64,000 bases of DNA from Durusdinium trenchii (taxonomy: Eukaryota > Sar > Dinophyceae > Suessiales > Symbiodiniaceae), in assembly GCA_963970005.1 (NCBI GenBank), contig CAXAMN010018557.1:614518-678517 (forward strand), written 5' to 3'. Positions 29,377 through 39,804 of this stretch are shown piece after piece (positions within the stretch are counted from its first letter, which is position 1; each line of letters opens with the position of its first letter). Both the position numbers and the translations under genes were made by a program. A model generated the notes under the pieces. That model searched no databases and had not been told where the DNA came from. It was given only the letters and a program-made list of their open reading frames with translations.

Positions 29377-29695
29377 TTGAGGTTTTGAGCTCGCAACCTT
29401 GATGTTTGTTGCAAGCTACGCCAGGCTTCCGTCTATTGCAGTGCGCGGTACCGCTCTGTTACAACATGCGCGGTGCCGCCTCGGTACCGCTTCGGCCCTC
29501 TGCAGTTTCCACTCCAGTCCTGCGCGGCCCTGCGTCAGAGACCAGCTAACTGTCAGGTGAACGTGAAAAGGTTGGCCTTGCGTGAGTCTGTTGGATGTTG
29601 TTTGGTTCTTGGTTGTAGGTTTGGGTGGAGGACCTCGGTTGGAGAACAAGTTTTGTTTTCCCGGGGAACATGCGCGTGTGTGGCCGTTGGGCCGG
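29377..29695. repeat. R2 mosaic repeat, copy 1, middle piece
   Basis: The piece continues R2 after the giant element: ttgaggttttgagctcgc, then about two units of the KpnI-like GCGGTACCGC repeat (29,440-29,500), then gtgaacgtgaaaaggttggc to gttgggccgg. It matches 32,229-32,300 and 32,886-33,027. It is interrupted at 29,695 by another retro-insertion. Confidence 0.82.
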
Positions 29696-31000
29696 GTATC
29701 GCAGTTACTCGTTAAGAGTCTGGACATGCGCCTTAGCGTGAGTCCAAGGTAGGCCAACAATCACGCCAGGACAAATTCCATGGGGGAGCGGAGAAACATC
29801 GCAATTGTACCCTTCCATAGGAGGTTCCACTCATGAGTATCATGGCGAGACGCCATCCACCTAGAGCTAGGGGCAAGCAAAAGAAAATAAACTGCACATT
29901 GCCAAAGACCAGTGTCCCTGAACAAACTGGATAACCCGTCTGTCCAGGCAATGCTGAGAGCTGCCAGTTGTCACAGGGAAGACAACTGCTCAGACCTGAC
30001 AGAGCCGGCAATCCTGTGGCTGGAATGGGGGACAAGCTAACCGACAGCGGAGTACGGCAAGCAAGATGCGCAAGCACTAAACAACCTCTTCTCGCCATTC
30101 GCAATTGTGAGCCAATAGGAGTGAGAGCCTCAGCTCTTCGTTCCTAACAGGCGGGTGGTAGAGAGTGGCAATGGAGGATGCCCAGGGGGAACCTCAGTTC
30201 CCTTTGTTGATGTCCGACATTTCCAATTTTGCACAAAGAGGTACAAACCATGCCAGGATTGTCCAAAGTTTCACCTGTTTCACCTGTTTCACACGGGCCT
30301 TGCATGCAGCCGATCACCTTTTGCAATGGTGCAGCGCTTCATAGACCAAGAAGACACCCCACTCTGTTTGCTATTTGGCACCTTTGAGTGCCAAAGGGTG
30401 CTGAGCTGACCTCCCTTCGGGGGGGACCTTTTCGCACCATTACCTGCAGGCTTTCGTCGATTATGGCCGTCACTTACTGATCGCCGATTGGTTGCATGCC
30501 ACTGGACTTGTAAGTGCAACCGGTTGAACGGGTTGTGCCACAAGAAAGGTCTTTTCGACGGCATGCCGCATGGCCACGCCACCCCACTTGCTAGGGATGC
30601 AGTCGACGTTGAAGCATTGCGATACTCCGCACTGGGGTGTTGACCTGCATCGTGACCATGATTTTGCCGCACTGGGGTGTGGCCGCTGGTCACTCATAGT
30701 TGTGAAGTGAGGTCCCTTTGAAGCCTTTTTGCGACTTTGCTTGAGCACAGACCTGCGCCGATATGCTTTTCGTTCGTGAATTCAGGCCCCTATCTAGACA
30801 TTCTTTTTCGTCTCACCTGTTTCACCTGGCACAGAGGAAAGACTACATGATGGTGGAGACTCGGCCTCTGGGCCTTTTGTTGTGGTTTTTGGGTTGTGTT
30901 TGTGGTCTCTGTTCTTTTTTCCACCATCAGACTGTTTTCCCTCCCTTCAACGATGACCTGGGCACCATGCCCACAAGGCGTCCCTACTCGTGGAAAAAAA
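29696..31000 (+). mobile_element. Third, short copy sharing the giant element's 3' end (R1-C)
   Basis: The insertion splits R2: flanks ending gggccgg at 29,695 and resuming ggccggagattgg at 31,001 are continuous at 33,021-33,033. It ends in seven A residues (30,994-31,000). From about 30,088 to 30,993 it is an inverted homologue of the 3' UTR at 4,371-5,270. The first 390 bp (29,696-30,087) match nothing else in the window. It could be a severely truncated relative of the giant element or a shorter nonautonomous element sharing its tail. The putative target duplication is only 6 bp (ggccgg). Confidence 0.75.
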
Positions 31001-31426
31001 GGCCGGAGATTGGGTTTTGACACGTTAACTTTCCAATCGGTGATTGTCCACTTTCTTTGTGGCACTTGCCCAAAAGAATTGCCCACGGGCCCTCGCTTCC
31101 ACCACAAGCAGGTCGGACTGGAGACCACTAGCACCCAAAAGCAAGTCGGAATTGTGGTCCTGCAAACTTGTTTTGTTCTGCAAAAAAATTCTATTCTCCC
31201 ACAGCGTGATTGCAGGACCCGTGCTCTCTCCCTGCAGTTTCCAAGCTGGTCCTGCGCGGCCCTGCGTCAGGGACACCCGGCTTCCAGAGACCAGCTGACT
31301 GATCAGGAACAATGTGAAGCGGCCAAGCGGATCACGACGCGTGCGAAAATCTTGTCCATTGACGGCCCCAAAACCAAGCGCCAAAAATGCAGTGGATTCC
31401 AGGGTCGCCAAAGTGGGCCTCCCCAG
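31001..31426. repeat. R2 mosaic repeat, copy 1, right piece
   Basis: The sequence from ggccggagattgg to gggcctccccag is almost identical to 33,022-33,472. It lacks 23 bp present at 33,033-33,056. Open frames within it are not conserved in length between the two copies, so no gene is called. Confidence 0.85.
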
Positions 31427-32031
31427 TTCAAGAACATGTGTGGGCATAAACGTTCGCAGGTCGAAACTTGCACCATTTGTCGACTAAAAATTTGGGGTCC
31501 GTTTCTGGACACCAAAACGGGGGCCATTTTGTCGGCAAAATTTTAGTCACCGGGCGAAAAATAGCAAGAGTTTCGATGGTTTTTGCACGTACGCGACAGA
31601 AGTTTTCCATGCCGCTGCTTTTCCATGGTTTTGCAGCGCCGCAGGCACTTATTCTCCACACCCTGCGAACATTTATGGCCACAAATTGAACTGGGGAGAC
31701 CCTCTGTGGCGGGACCGGTTTTTGCTAGGGTTTTTGGACCCCAAACTGGTGTCCAGAAAAATCACTTTTTCGATCCCTTGAAGGAGTTTGGAAAACTTGT
31801 GAGGGTTGAGAATTGCTGGGGAGAAAGCGTTTGGCCTGTGTGATGTTCTTCATCGAAAGCAATCAAGCTTACGGATCAATGGTCAGCTGCTTTTTTCGGC
31901 AGTCTGATTGAAGCCTTGCACGCTTGGTGCATGTTTGTTTGCTACAAGCTTGTGGTGACATCCGCCGTGAGTCGACCTAGCACCCTGAGACCAACCGTTG
32001 TGAACCCATTCTTCGTATTTTGTGGTCTGTC
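31427..32031. repeat. Spacer between R2 copies with inverted, rearranged segments
   Basis: Two blocks recur here in inverted orientation. The R2-end block near 31,415-31,462 (ccccagttcaag, ataaacgttcgcagg) has an inverted counterpart at about 31,655-31,710 (cctgcgaacatttatgg, ttgaactgggg). The block near 31,497-31,525 (tttctggacaccaaaacg) has an inverted counterpart near 31,735-31,765. The two pairs are not in mirror order, so this is not one simple hairpin. No gene was recognised. Confidence 0.55.
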
Positions 32032-33472
32032 TTAATTTTGGATGAGAGGAAAGAAGGGTGGGGAGATGTTAAGCGAAGGTTTGGCGCCGTGGAGCCTGTC
32101 ATGTTTGCGTATGTTTACAGGAGCCATCTCTGGTCGTTCACTATGGCAAGGAAACCTTGTTTCGTTTTATTTGACGTCGTTGTTTGATGCATGTTGTGAA
32201 GGAGGCGTTTTGAAAAGATACTATTGTTGAGGTTTTGAGCTCGCGCCCTTGATGTTTGTTGCAAGCTACGCCAGGCTTCCGTCTATTACAGTGCGCGATA
32301 CCACCTCGGTACCACTTCATTACTTCATTACGGCTCGGGCCCTTTATTACAATGCGCGGTACCGCCTCGGTACCGCTCGGGCCCTCTGTTACAATGCGCG
32401 GTACCGCCTCGGTGCCGCTCGGGCCCTCTATTACAATGCGCGGTACCGCCTCGGTACCGCTCGGGCCCTCCATTACAATGCGCGGTACCACCTCGGTACC
32501 GCTCGGGCCCTCCATTACAATGCGCGGTACCGCCTCGGTACCGCTCGGGCCCTCCATTACAATGCGCGGTACCGCCTCGGTACCGCTCGGGCCCTCTATT
32601 ACAATGCGCAGTACCGCCTCGGTACCGCTTCGGTACCGCTCGGGCCCTCTATTACAATGCGCGGTACCGACACCCCGTTTGGGTTTTACAAAGTTTTAAT
32701 TGGATCGGATTGAGGAACTTCCAAGAAAACACAAAGACCAACGGAAAGCCACGAAACGCAACCTTAACATTGTAGTCCCGGTGCTTCTTCAAACGGGGCG
32801 CTCCACACTTGCGCCAAGGCATTCCAAGTGTACTTCGCGCTCAACCATTCTTTTTGGTTGGTCGGTTGCTTGTCGTTTGTTGGTTTAGGTGAACGTGAAA
32901 AGGTTGGCCTTGCGTAAGTCTGTTGGATGTTGTTTTGTTCTTGTTTGTAGGTTTGGGTAGAGGACCTCGGTTGGAGAACAAGTTTTGTTTTCCCGGGGAA
33001 TATGCGCGTGTGTGGCCGTTGGGCCGGAGATTGGTGTTCACCGTGTATTGGCGCAGGTTTTGACACGTTAACTTTCCAATCGGTGATTGTCCACTTCTTT
33101 GTGGCACTTGCCCCAAAAAATTGCCCACGGGCCCTCGCTTCCACCACAAGCAGGTCGGACTGGAGACCACTAGTATCCAAAAGCAAGTCGGAATTGTGGT
33201 CCTGCAAACTTGTTTTATTCTATAAATAAATTCTATTCTCCCACAGCGTGATTGCAGGACCCGTGCTCTCTCCCTGCAGTTTCCACTCCAGCTGGTCCTG
33301 CGCGGCCCTGCGTCAGGGACACCCGGCTTCCAGAGACCAGCTGACTGATCAGGAACAATGTGAAGCGGCCAAGCGAATCACGACGCGTGCGAAAATCTTG
33401 TCCATTGACGGCCCCAAAACCAAGCGCCAAAAATGCAGTGGATTCCAGGGTCGCCAAAGTGGGCCTCCCCAG
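32032..33472. repeat. R2 mosaic repeat, copy 2 (uninterrupted, empty target site)
   Basis: It starts at ttaattttggatgagagg and ends at gggcctccccag. It carries the intact target of the giant element near 32,212-32,231 and of R1-C near 33,021-33,027, which fixes both insertions. It includes an expanded 42-bp minisatellite and a segment at 32,690-32,880 not obvious in copy 1. Confidence 0.85.
32287..32672. repeat. 42-bp tandem repeat with GCGGTACCGC palindromes
   Basis: Units start with ttacaatgcg at 32,347, 32,389, 32,431, 32,473, 32,515, 32,557, 32,599 and 32,653, so the period is 42 bp except for one 54-bp unit. Each unit contains the palindrome gcggtaccgc and a related cggtaccgctcgggccctc. 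Degenerate units precede the array from 32,287. Copy 1 of R2 has only about two units, so the array expanded after duplication. All frames across it are open because the unit has no stop codons; this is not evidence for a gene. Confidence 0.92.
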
Positions 33473-33475
33473 TAG

Positions 33476-33505
33476 CCAGTGTCGGAATCGAAAAGCCGAC
33501 ACTGG
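33476..33505. other. Perfect 10-bp hairpin
   Basis: The arms ccagtgtcgg and ccgacactgg flank the 10-base loop aatcgaaaag, just past the end of R2 copy 2. It could be a terminal structure of a mobile repeat or a stem-loop in a transcript. Nearby, 33,549-33,579 holds a direct repeat of cacctttcggcg. Confidence 0.6.
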
Positions 33506-35752
33506 AAGTTGAGCCCAACGATTCCTAAAGAAAAAGAAGATGAGTTGCACCTTTCGGCGCTATTTTACACCTTTCGGCGTACTAGTTACAAGTAGTGTTT
33601 ATTTGTTTTTTGTGGGCTGGGCGTGCCCAAGCTAAGGCCCATGAACGCCAGCAGGATCATCATCACAATCTGCAAGAAAATATACAGGTACAAGCTAAAT
33701 ATAATTCCAGCACACTCGTATGAGGGCGCCTGTCTGATTCTACATCGTTTTGCTTTTCTGCCTTTGTTTGCCTATGTTGTCTAAAACTGAAATTACTCAG
33801 TGTTCAAATCCTAGGTCATCTGTTCTTCTCTGTTTTCCACTCTGGTTTTAGCATTGCTTCTGGGAGGTGTTCTTTGAACCCTTACTTTTTTTATTTCTCT
33901 CTTCATGGGCTTTGGTTTGATCCTTATAGTTTTCATCTTGATTTTAATCATCTACTCTTGACAATTATTCCACTTGTTTGTCAACGGTCCACTCCAACTG
34001 TTCCTACAAACAAATTGCTTATGCAAAGTCTGTGAGAGATTCCCCCCGCGTGTCAAGCTCAAGGGGGACGTGCGCTGTGCGTTTCGCCATGAAGCAAGGA
34101 GAAAACTGACACCTGATGCAGTGAGAGCCAACACACCGGCGCCAGCTTTGCACACAGTGTCACACCTTGCTCTACGCTCGCTCTCCTAAGAGATCAGACC
34201 CTCTTGAGCCAGTGGCTAACAAAGATCCACCTCGAGTGCTAGGTTCATTACGCAACCAATTTTAATCTGACAGGCAGTGTGCCAGGGAACCTTTGAACGA
34301 GGACAGTGGGCCGATTTACCTTGGTCGCTGCTGATGTGGAACACAAGGGTGACGTTTCGTTCACCCCCCTGAGAGCATTCCACAAGGTCTTCAAGGCATC
34401 CCTCAATTTTGGAGGGGCCGCTCGAAGTTCTGTGCCACTACTTTGTGCACTGAGATGACTGCATGCTGGTTCCCAGCTCCCTGCTCTGGACTGGTGGTAT
34501 CCTCTTGCCTGATCACAGAGAGGAAGCACTGCCGGGTGCATTGGCCTGGATGTGGTCTTGAAAGGTCCAGGATGCCACGTGCAGAGGTGGCTTGCCAGAA
34601 GGCATCCCAATTGCGAGAAGGCAAATATTGCCGGCAAGATTCTGTTGATCACCTCTGTAAAAAACCGATGATACCATTCAGATTGCTTTCAGTGCTCCTG
34701 ATAAGAACTGTGGATGTGGATCTTCGTCGGTACTCTTCCCACTCACTAAGGGACATGACCGGCCTCTTCAAAGGCCCAATTGGTAGTTGGCACAGAGATG
34801 GCAAGCTGAGCGAAAGGGGAGGACGTGTGTGTTCAGTGGTCCCGCTTGGAGATGCCAATGCAGGATTGGTGCAGTCGGCCCTGCTAGGCCGAGGTTTACC
34901 AAGTGCTGATGCAGGACGTACCGCTGATCAGCCGTGCTGCCAACAAGACAATGCCACTTAGCGAGAGAAAGGCTTCTTCTTCACCTGACGCGAAGGGATA
35001 AACCGTTGTCTTATCTCTCAGCTGGGCTGTTGCTCGTTGCAGAAGCTTGGGTATGTGTATTAGGCGATGGCATGGGGGGTCAATTACCCGTAGCCTTCCA
35101 ACATCTTGTTCCTCACCTCCCTCCCTCCTGTGGAGGGAGGCAGCAGGGGTCTTCGAATGCTCCTGCCCCTTCGATGTGCCTGTGCTGAGAGCCACCTTAA
35201 TCTCATAGACAGTCAAACACACTGAACAACAACGAAGGGCCGCACTGGTGGCAATGAATTGCCCTCTCGTTTGGCGCGTTAGAGCTGCTTTTGTCACCAG
35301 TGGTTTTCGAGAGCCAAAAATCATGAGCAGAGGACATATGCGCATTTCAAATATACCCATTGTCTCAAGCGCAGTTAGTCACAGTTTGTCCGACCAGATT
35401 GCCCGTGCCTCTTCAAGTGCTATGCAATATTTTGAGTTCGGAGAGCGCATTTTCTTAGTGCTCGGTGTGATGGCCTGCTTAAACAGGCCTATAGACCAAG
35501 TGTCATTGACGTTGCCAGCAATCATTTCGAACCGCATTTCGGATAGCCCGTCTGGTGGCCTTTTGCAGTAATTCATTGCCCAATTTCTGTTTCACCCTTG
35601 CATGTACATCCAAGAGTCTCCATCATTGTGCTTTTCTTTGTCGGTTTTGTTTGGTTTTGGGGCGTTGTTTGATTTTGTTTGTTGTTTGGTCCCCTCTCAT
35701 GCTGGAGACTCTACAAAAATTGCGCAAGCTGACCTGTGCACTTCCTGCATGA
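33506..35752. other. Intergenic region, no recognised gene
   Basis: About 2.2 kb with short frames on both strands but none I can support as a gene. The plus frame at 34,443-34,961 (with ITERKHCRVHWPGCGLERSR) and the opposing minus frame at 34,896-35,360 have no recognisable domain. It may include the decayed 5' part of the Ty1/copia element that becomes recognisable at 35,753. Confidence 0.4.
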
Positions 35753-36940
35753 ATGGCGGCTCGACTCGTGCAAAAACAGGCACTGAGATGGTTTGATGTG
35801 AAAGATGCATTCTTGCAAGTTCTACAGGAGAAACTACTGAAAGTGATCTTGAGAGGAGAATTGGTGAAGAGAAATCCACCTGGACAAGTTGGAGCAAAAG
35901 CATGGTTTGACATTTTCCACACGGCGCGTCACAGAGGAACTCAATTGTAAGTTCAGTGCTGAGGAAGAAGTAAAAAGAATGTCATTTTCATCAATGTAGA
36001 TGACTTGATTGTCACAGGAGACTCAAATTACATCAATCAAATCTTTCTTCCAAAGATTCAAGGCAAGTTTGACACCATTGTGATCAAGAGTGAGAGGGTT
36101 GGTGGCGAGTTCAATTTCCTCAGGGGCAAGTACGAACTAGAAGTTGATGGATTTTTGATTCAATCAGGTAAATTAAGCCCAGCAAAGCCTGCTACCATCA
36201 GACAACTCAATCCAGATGGAGGACAAGTCAGATGTCTTACATGAGCCAGAGAAGATCAGCTTTTTCAGAAGAATCGTTGGATCAGGTACCTACCTTTGTC
36301 AAGACAGGTATGATGTACCATTCACAGTGATGGATTTGGCTTCAAAAATGTCAAATCCTACAGCTATGTCGTTTCATCACTTGAAGTTACAGTAAGTTTT
36401 TACGATACTTGAAGAAGACTATGGACTATTGTCTAGCACTTGAATTTCCACAAGCAGGAGAAGGTTATGTCAAGAAAGGAGAACGCTATTGGTGCTTGGA
36501 TACATTCTGCAGATTCAGACTGGGGTTGAAGCAAACGGATTCTGTGCATTGAATAGTTGTCCATTCTTCCACAGCAGCGGGACAGAGAAGATCATTAACT
36601 TATCGGTGTGTGAAGCAGAACTGCACTCAATAGTTTCCTCAGCGTTAGATGGAATCTATATTCGCGCAGCTCTTGAACTTGCCCTTGGGACAAAGGTGGA
36701 CCATTACATCTACACAGATTCATCAAGTGCACGCCAACTTGCGATGAAGAGAGGCCTTGGAAACGCGAGACACTTGGATGGAAAGTTGTCATGGATTCAA
36801 CAAATCAAAGGAAAGATTTCAGGATGGTACAAGTACCAACAGATAGCAACATGGCAGACATCAATACAAAGCCGCTTGGAGGACAAAAAGTCAGATACTT
36901 GATGAACTTGATTGGCTTTTGGCACAGTGAAGAAAGATCA
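35753..36940 (+). pseudogene. Ty1/copia polyprotein relic (RT and RNase H)
   Basis: Several plus-strand frames together give the C-terminal half of a Ty1/copia Pol. They show RWFDVKDAFLQVLQEK (RT motif A), VIFINVDDLIVTGDSNYIN (VDD motif, near 35,980-36,020), FLRGKYELEVDGFLIQ, HEPEKISFFRRIVGSG, TMDYCLALEFPQAGEG, then RNase H SVCEAELHSIVSSALDG and YIYTDSSSARQLAMKRGLG. They end with ADINTKPLGGQKVRYLM near 36,850-36,900. At least four frame changes and the absence of gag, protease and integrase show it is dead. No LTR pair was found in the window. Its style is that of dinoflagellate copia elements. Confidence 0.85.
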
Positions 36941-37259
36941 AATCAGAGTAGGAGAGTATGAGAGAAGGGTGTTTGAAGAGAAAAAGAATTTCGCAGGAAA
37001 GGTCAACAAGATTGCAAAGATGCTTGTGAGAATGGTAGCGTTGGAGGGCTTGCAGCCAATGTTTACAGAAGCAGTCCTGAAAGGAAACAACATTCAGTGT
37101 GGATTGGACGCAGTGAAAAATTCCAATGAAGAATGGGAATTCTGGATTGTCATGGTCCTTGTGTTCAACATTATTGGTTTTGCAGCAGTGATCTGTGTAT
37201 TCTTCAAAACCTACAAACACAGCCCTACATGCCAAAGAAACCCATACAAGAAGCTTTAA
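36912..37259 (+). CDS. Small membrane protein downstream of the copia RNase H
   Basis: The 115-aa frame overlaps the end of the polyprotein in another frame. It has a charged N-terminal part (VGEYERRVFEEKKNFAGKVN) and helical segments. A clear membrane span follows near residues 77-98 (WIVMVLVFNIIGFAAVICVF), with a short basic tail. A second small frame at 37,262-37,417 is a charged coiled-coil-like segment (RVEKRIDEVEERLGNWREEF). They may be the normal C-terminal extension of this copia family, or an added envelope-like or host-derived ORF. No homologue is recognised with confidence. Confidence 0.45.
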   Translation: MAFGTVKKDQIRVGEYERRVFEEKKNFAGKVNKIAKMLVRMVALEGLQPMFTEAVLKGNNIQCGLDAVKNSNEEWEFWIVMVLVFNIIGFAAVICVFFKTYKHSPTCQRNPYKKL

Positions 37260-37419
37260 GGCAGACTTTAATCAAGAGGGTTGAGAAGCGAATTGATGAA
37301 GTTGAGGAAAGGCTTGGAAATTGGAGAGAAGAATTTGAAGACAAATTGGACACACTTCAAGACTATGTCAGGAGAATTCACAGAAACACCAACTACACAA
37401 AGTATCCTCAGCTATAGCG

Positions 37420-39800
37420 TCTTGAGTGAGATCATGCAGGAAACTAGTTAGCCAGAAGGGGCTTGAAAGCTATGCAAGCTACAGAAGGATGGTGTGAAGA
37501 ACACAGAGTAATGCCAGAGGCAGCCAAGGAAGGAGCAAACCCATCAGAGGGACCACTGAGCAGAACATTCAGAAGAGGGAATAGGGAAGCATCAATGAGA
37601 TCAGACTAAGCAATACAGATGTGTGGTAGACTCGATGCCAAAATTGAGGATATGAACGTGCAGCCATGGAACCTACTAGGGATAGGAGACCAAAATTTTG
37701 CATATAGATGTGAGCGAGAACAAGAACATGTATGAACAACTACTTGAAATAGCAGAATACAGAAGGGACAAGCCAGATGTTGATCCATCAGAAGTACGCT
37801 TGAGGGACCCAGTTCCTGGAAGAAATGAATAAGCCTGCAGAGAGAGAGAGAGACAAGAATTGAGTGGAACAAATGGACAATGGTGGCAAAGTGAGCATCT
37901 TAGAGTTTCACAGTGCCAAGAAGGAGTGCGAACCATTTTCCATGCAGATCACAGTCTAGTTGTATAGCATTTCTAACATCACAGAATGCACTCACAGCCT
38001 TTTGTGAATCAAGAAAAGGTGCGTAAAAAACCATGTGTCGGTCAATCAATCAACCCAGATGGTTGGAACACAAGGTTGTGCATGCAGCGACGTGATAATC
38101 CAAAAACAATTTGTGTACTTTGTCCCTCCAGAGGCAGGGAAGCTTCCCTGTTGACAGACGCATTGTATTTGACAGACTTGTTCCTTGGGGGCTGCACACT
38201 TTCTTCTTGCAACAACAGCGAAATCCAAGCCTGGGTGCTTGAATAGGGACCGGTCTATTTCATGCTCAAGGCAGTTGGATTGAAAGTCTTCTGGCTATGG
38301 AAAGTACCTGAATCGTAATTGCATCGTAAACAGCAACAATTTGACATGTTGCAGGGACTGTGTTTATATATTTACACGTACACATATCATCCTCCGGATC
38401 TTTTGGTATGGAATGGACACACACTTTCACACATTGCTCATGTCACTTTTCATCTCCTTGACATATTTTTTTTGAGATTTTTGATGCAGTGGCAGCAAAC
38501 ATTACTATATATAATACAAGTCAGCACTCTCTTCCAACTACTCTGCAAGACAGGCAAACTTGGAGGATTACAATCGTAGACGATTGATTTACTCCTCCGA
38601 TGAAATAGATTGGAGGATGTGCGTAAATTTCTGGGTCTCGCTCTTGGTTTAAATTTGCTGTCGCAGCTGTTATTTTTGGAGATATATCATCCGTTTTACC
38701 ACTTGACGTTGTAAAGAAAGTATGTCAGGGTTGCATGCATGATGCCTCAATCCAATTGTTTTCTGAGGCATCCTGGGTGCTTTTAGCAGGCAGTTTATCG
38801 GGACTTTGTGGAGCAGCACCAACAAAGGCCAGACATACAGTCAGATTGTATTTGGTCTCTGCCTTTGAACCACTGTACACTTTCCATTTGCAAACAAATC
38901 ATTCAAAGGCTTCAAGGATTGGCCACATGTTATGTCATGCGACATTTCACGCCTATTGACTCAGAGCTTTGAATCTTTGCTGGACTGGATTTATCCTTGC
39001 TCAAGCGTTTTCCTTCGGCCATTCGTTCCACCAGCAGCTTGGCTCCATTCCGGCTGTGGAGGTGTTGATTGAAGTGGGGTTGGTGCAACCTTGAACATCG
39101 ATTCAATCTAGTTTGCAGTCAACTGCGGAATTGATATTTGCTCGCAAGGAAGGTGAGCGCATGGCCGCGGATGAAGGTTTCAGTCAGTGAGAGCTGGTGA
39201 AGGGTGGCCTATGGTTGGGTCATGGGCAGCTGTGTGGAACACTCAGATGTGACCTGCACTGTTTCAGCAGTTGTTTTTCAATTCCAGTTTCATGGGCCGA
39301 TCTCAGGTGGCCACACTCCGCGGGGCACGGCAACATGCTTAGAGAGTATCGATGTGTGCTTTGAGTGGGAATGTGGCTGCAGAGGAAAGTGCCACTTGAA
39401 AGCCAGCGCCTGAAGAGCCAGAAAGAGGACGGGTGGTGCAGAAACATATGTAGTCAGTGTTAGACTGTCAGCGCTGCTCAAGCCAGACCACATTAAAGGG
39501 AGACTTCTTCTTCGTCTTTTGATGCAGCAGAGGTACTGACAAGCCAGAGGTCAACATGAATAGTTGCCTTGATCGGTCGGTTTTTGGCTCTTCTTGGTCA
39601 CATCGCGGTTTTCAGGATAAGGCTGACCTATTGGAGGAAATCGATGAAGTACCCAGTCAGTCTTGCCTGTTTGTTGCCCGTTTTGCAGTTCTTCGCATGT
39701 AAGTTTTGTACAGGTTTTGCCATCTACATTATTGACAACAAAGGCGATATCGAGGCCTCGTCGTTGCAAGTCAAGACCTTTTCTTTTGGTGGAATATTGC
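37420..39800. other. No recognised gene
   Basis: The region is AT-richer, with purine runs (gagagagagaga near 37,840). Only short frames are present, none with a recognisable motif. Part of it may be non-coding 3' copia sequence, or upstream region and 5' introns of the CDPK gene. Confidence 0.4.
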
Positions 39801-39804
39801 AAAG

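Noticed and set aside
32249-32713. Open frames of about 150 codons through the 42-bp array on both strands
   Set aside because: The repeat unit lacks stop codons in all frames, so the openness is a by-product of the array.
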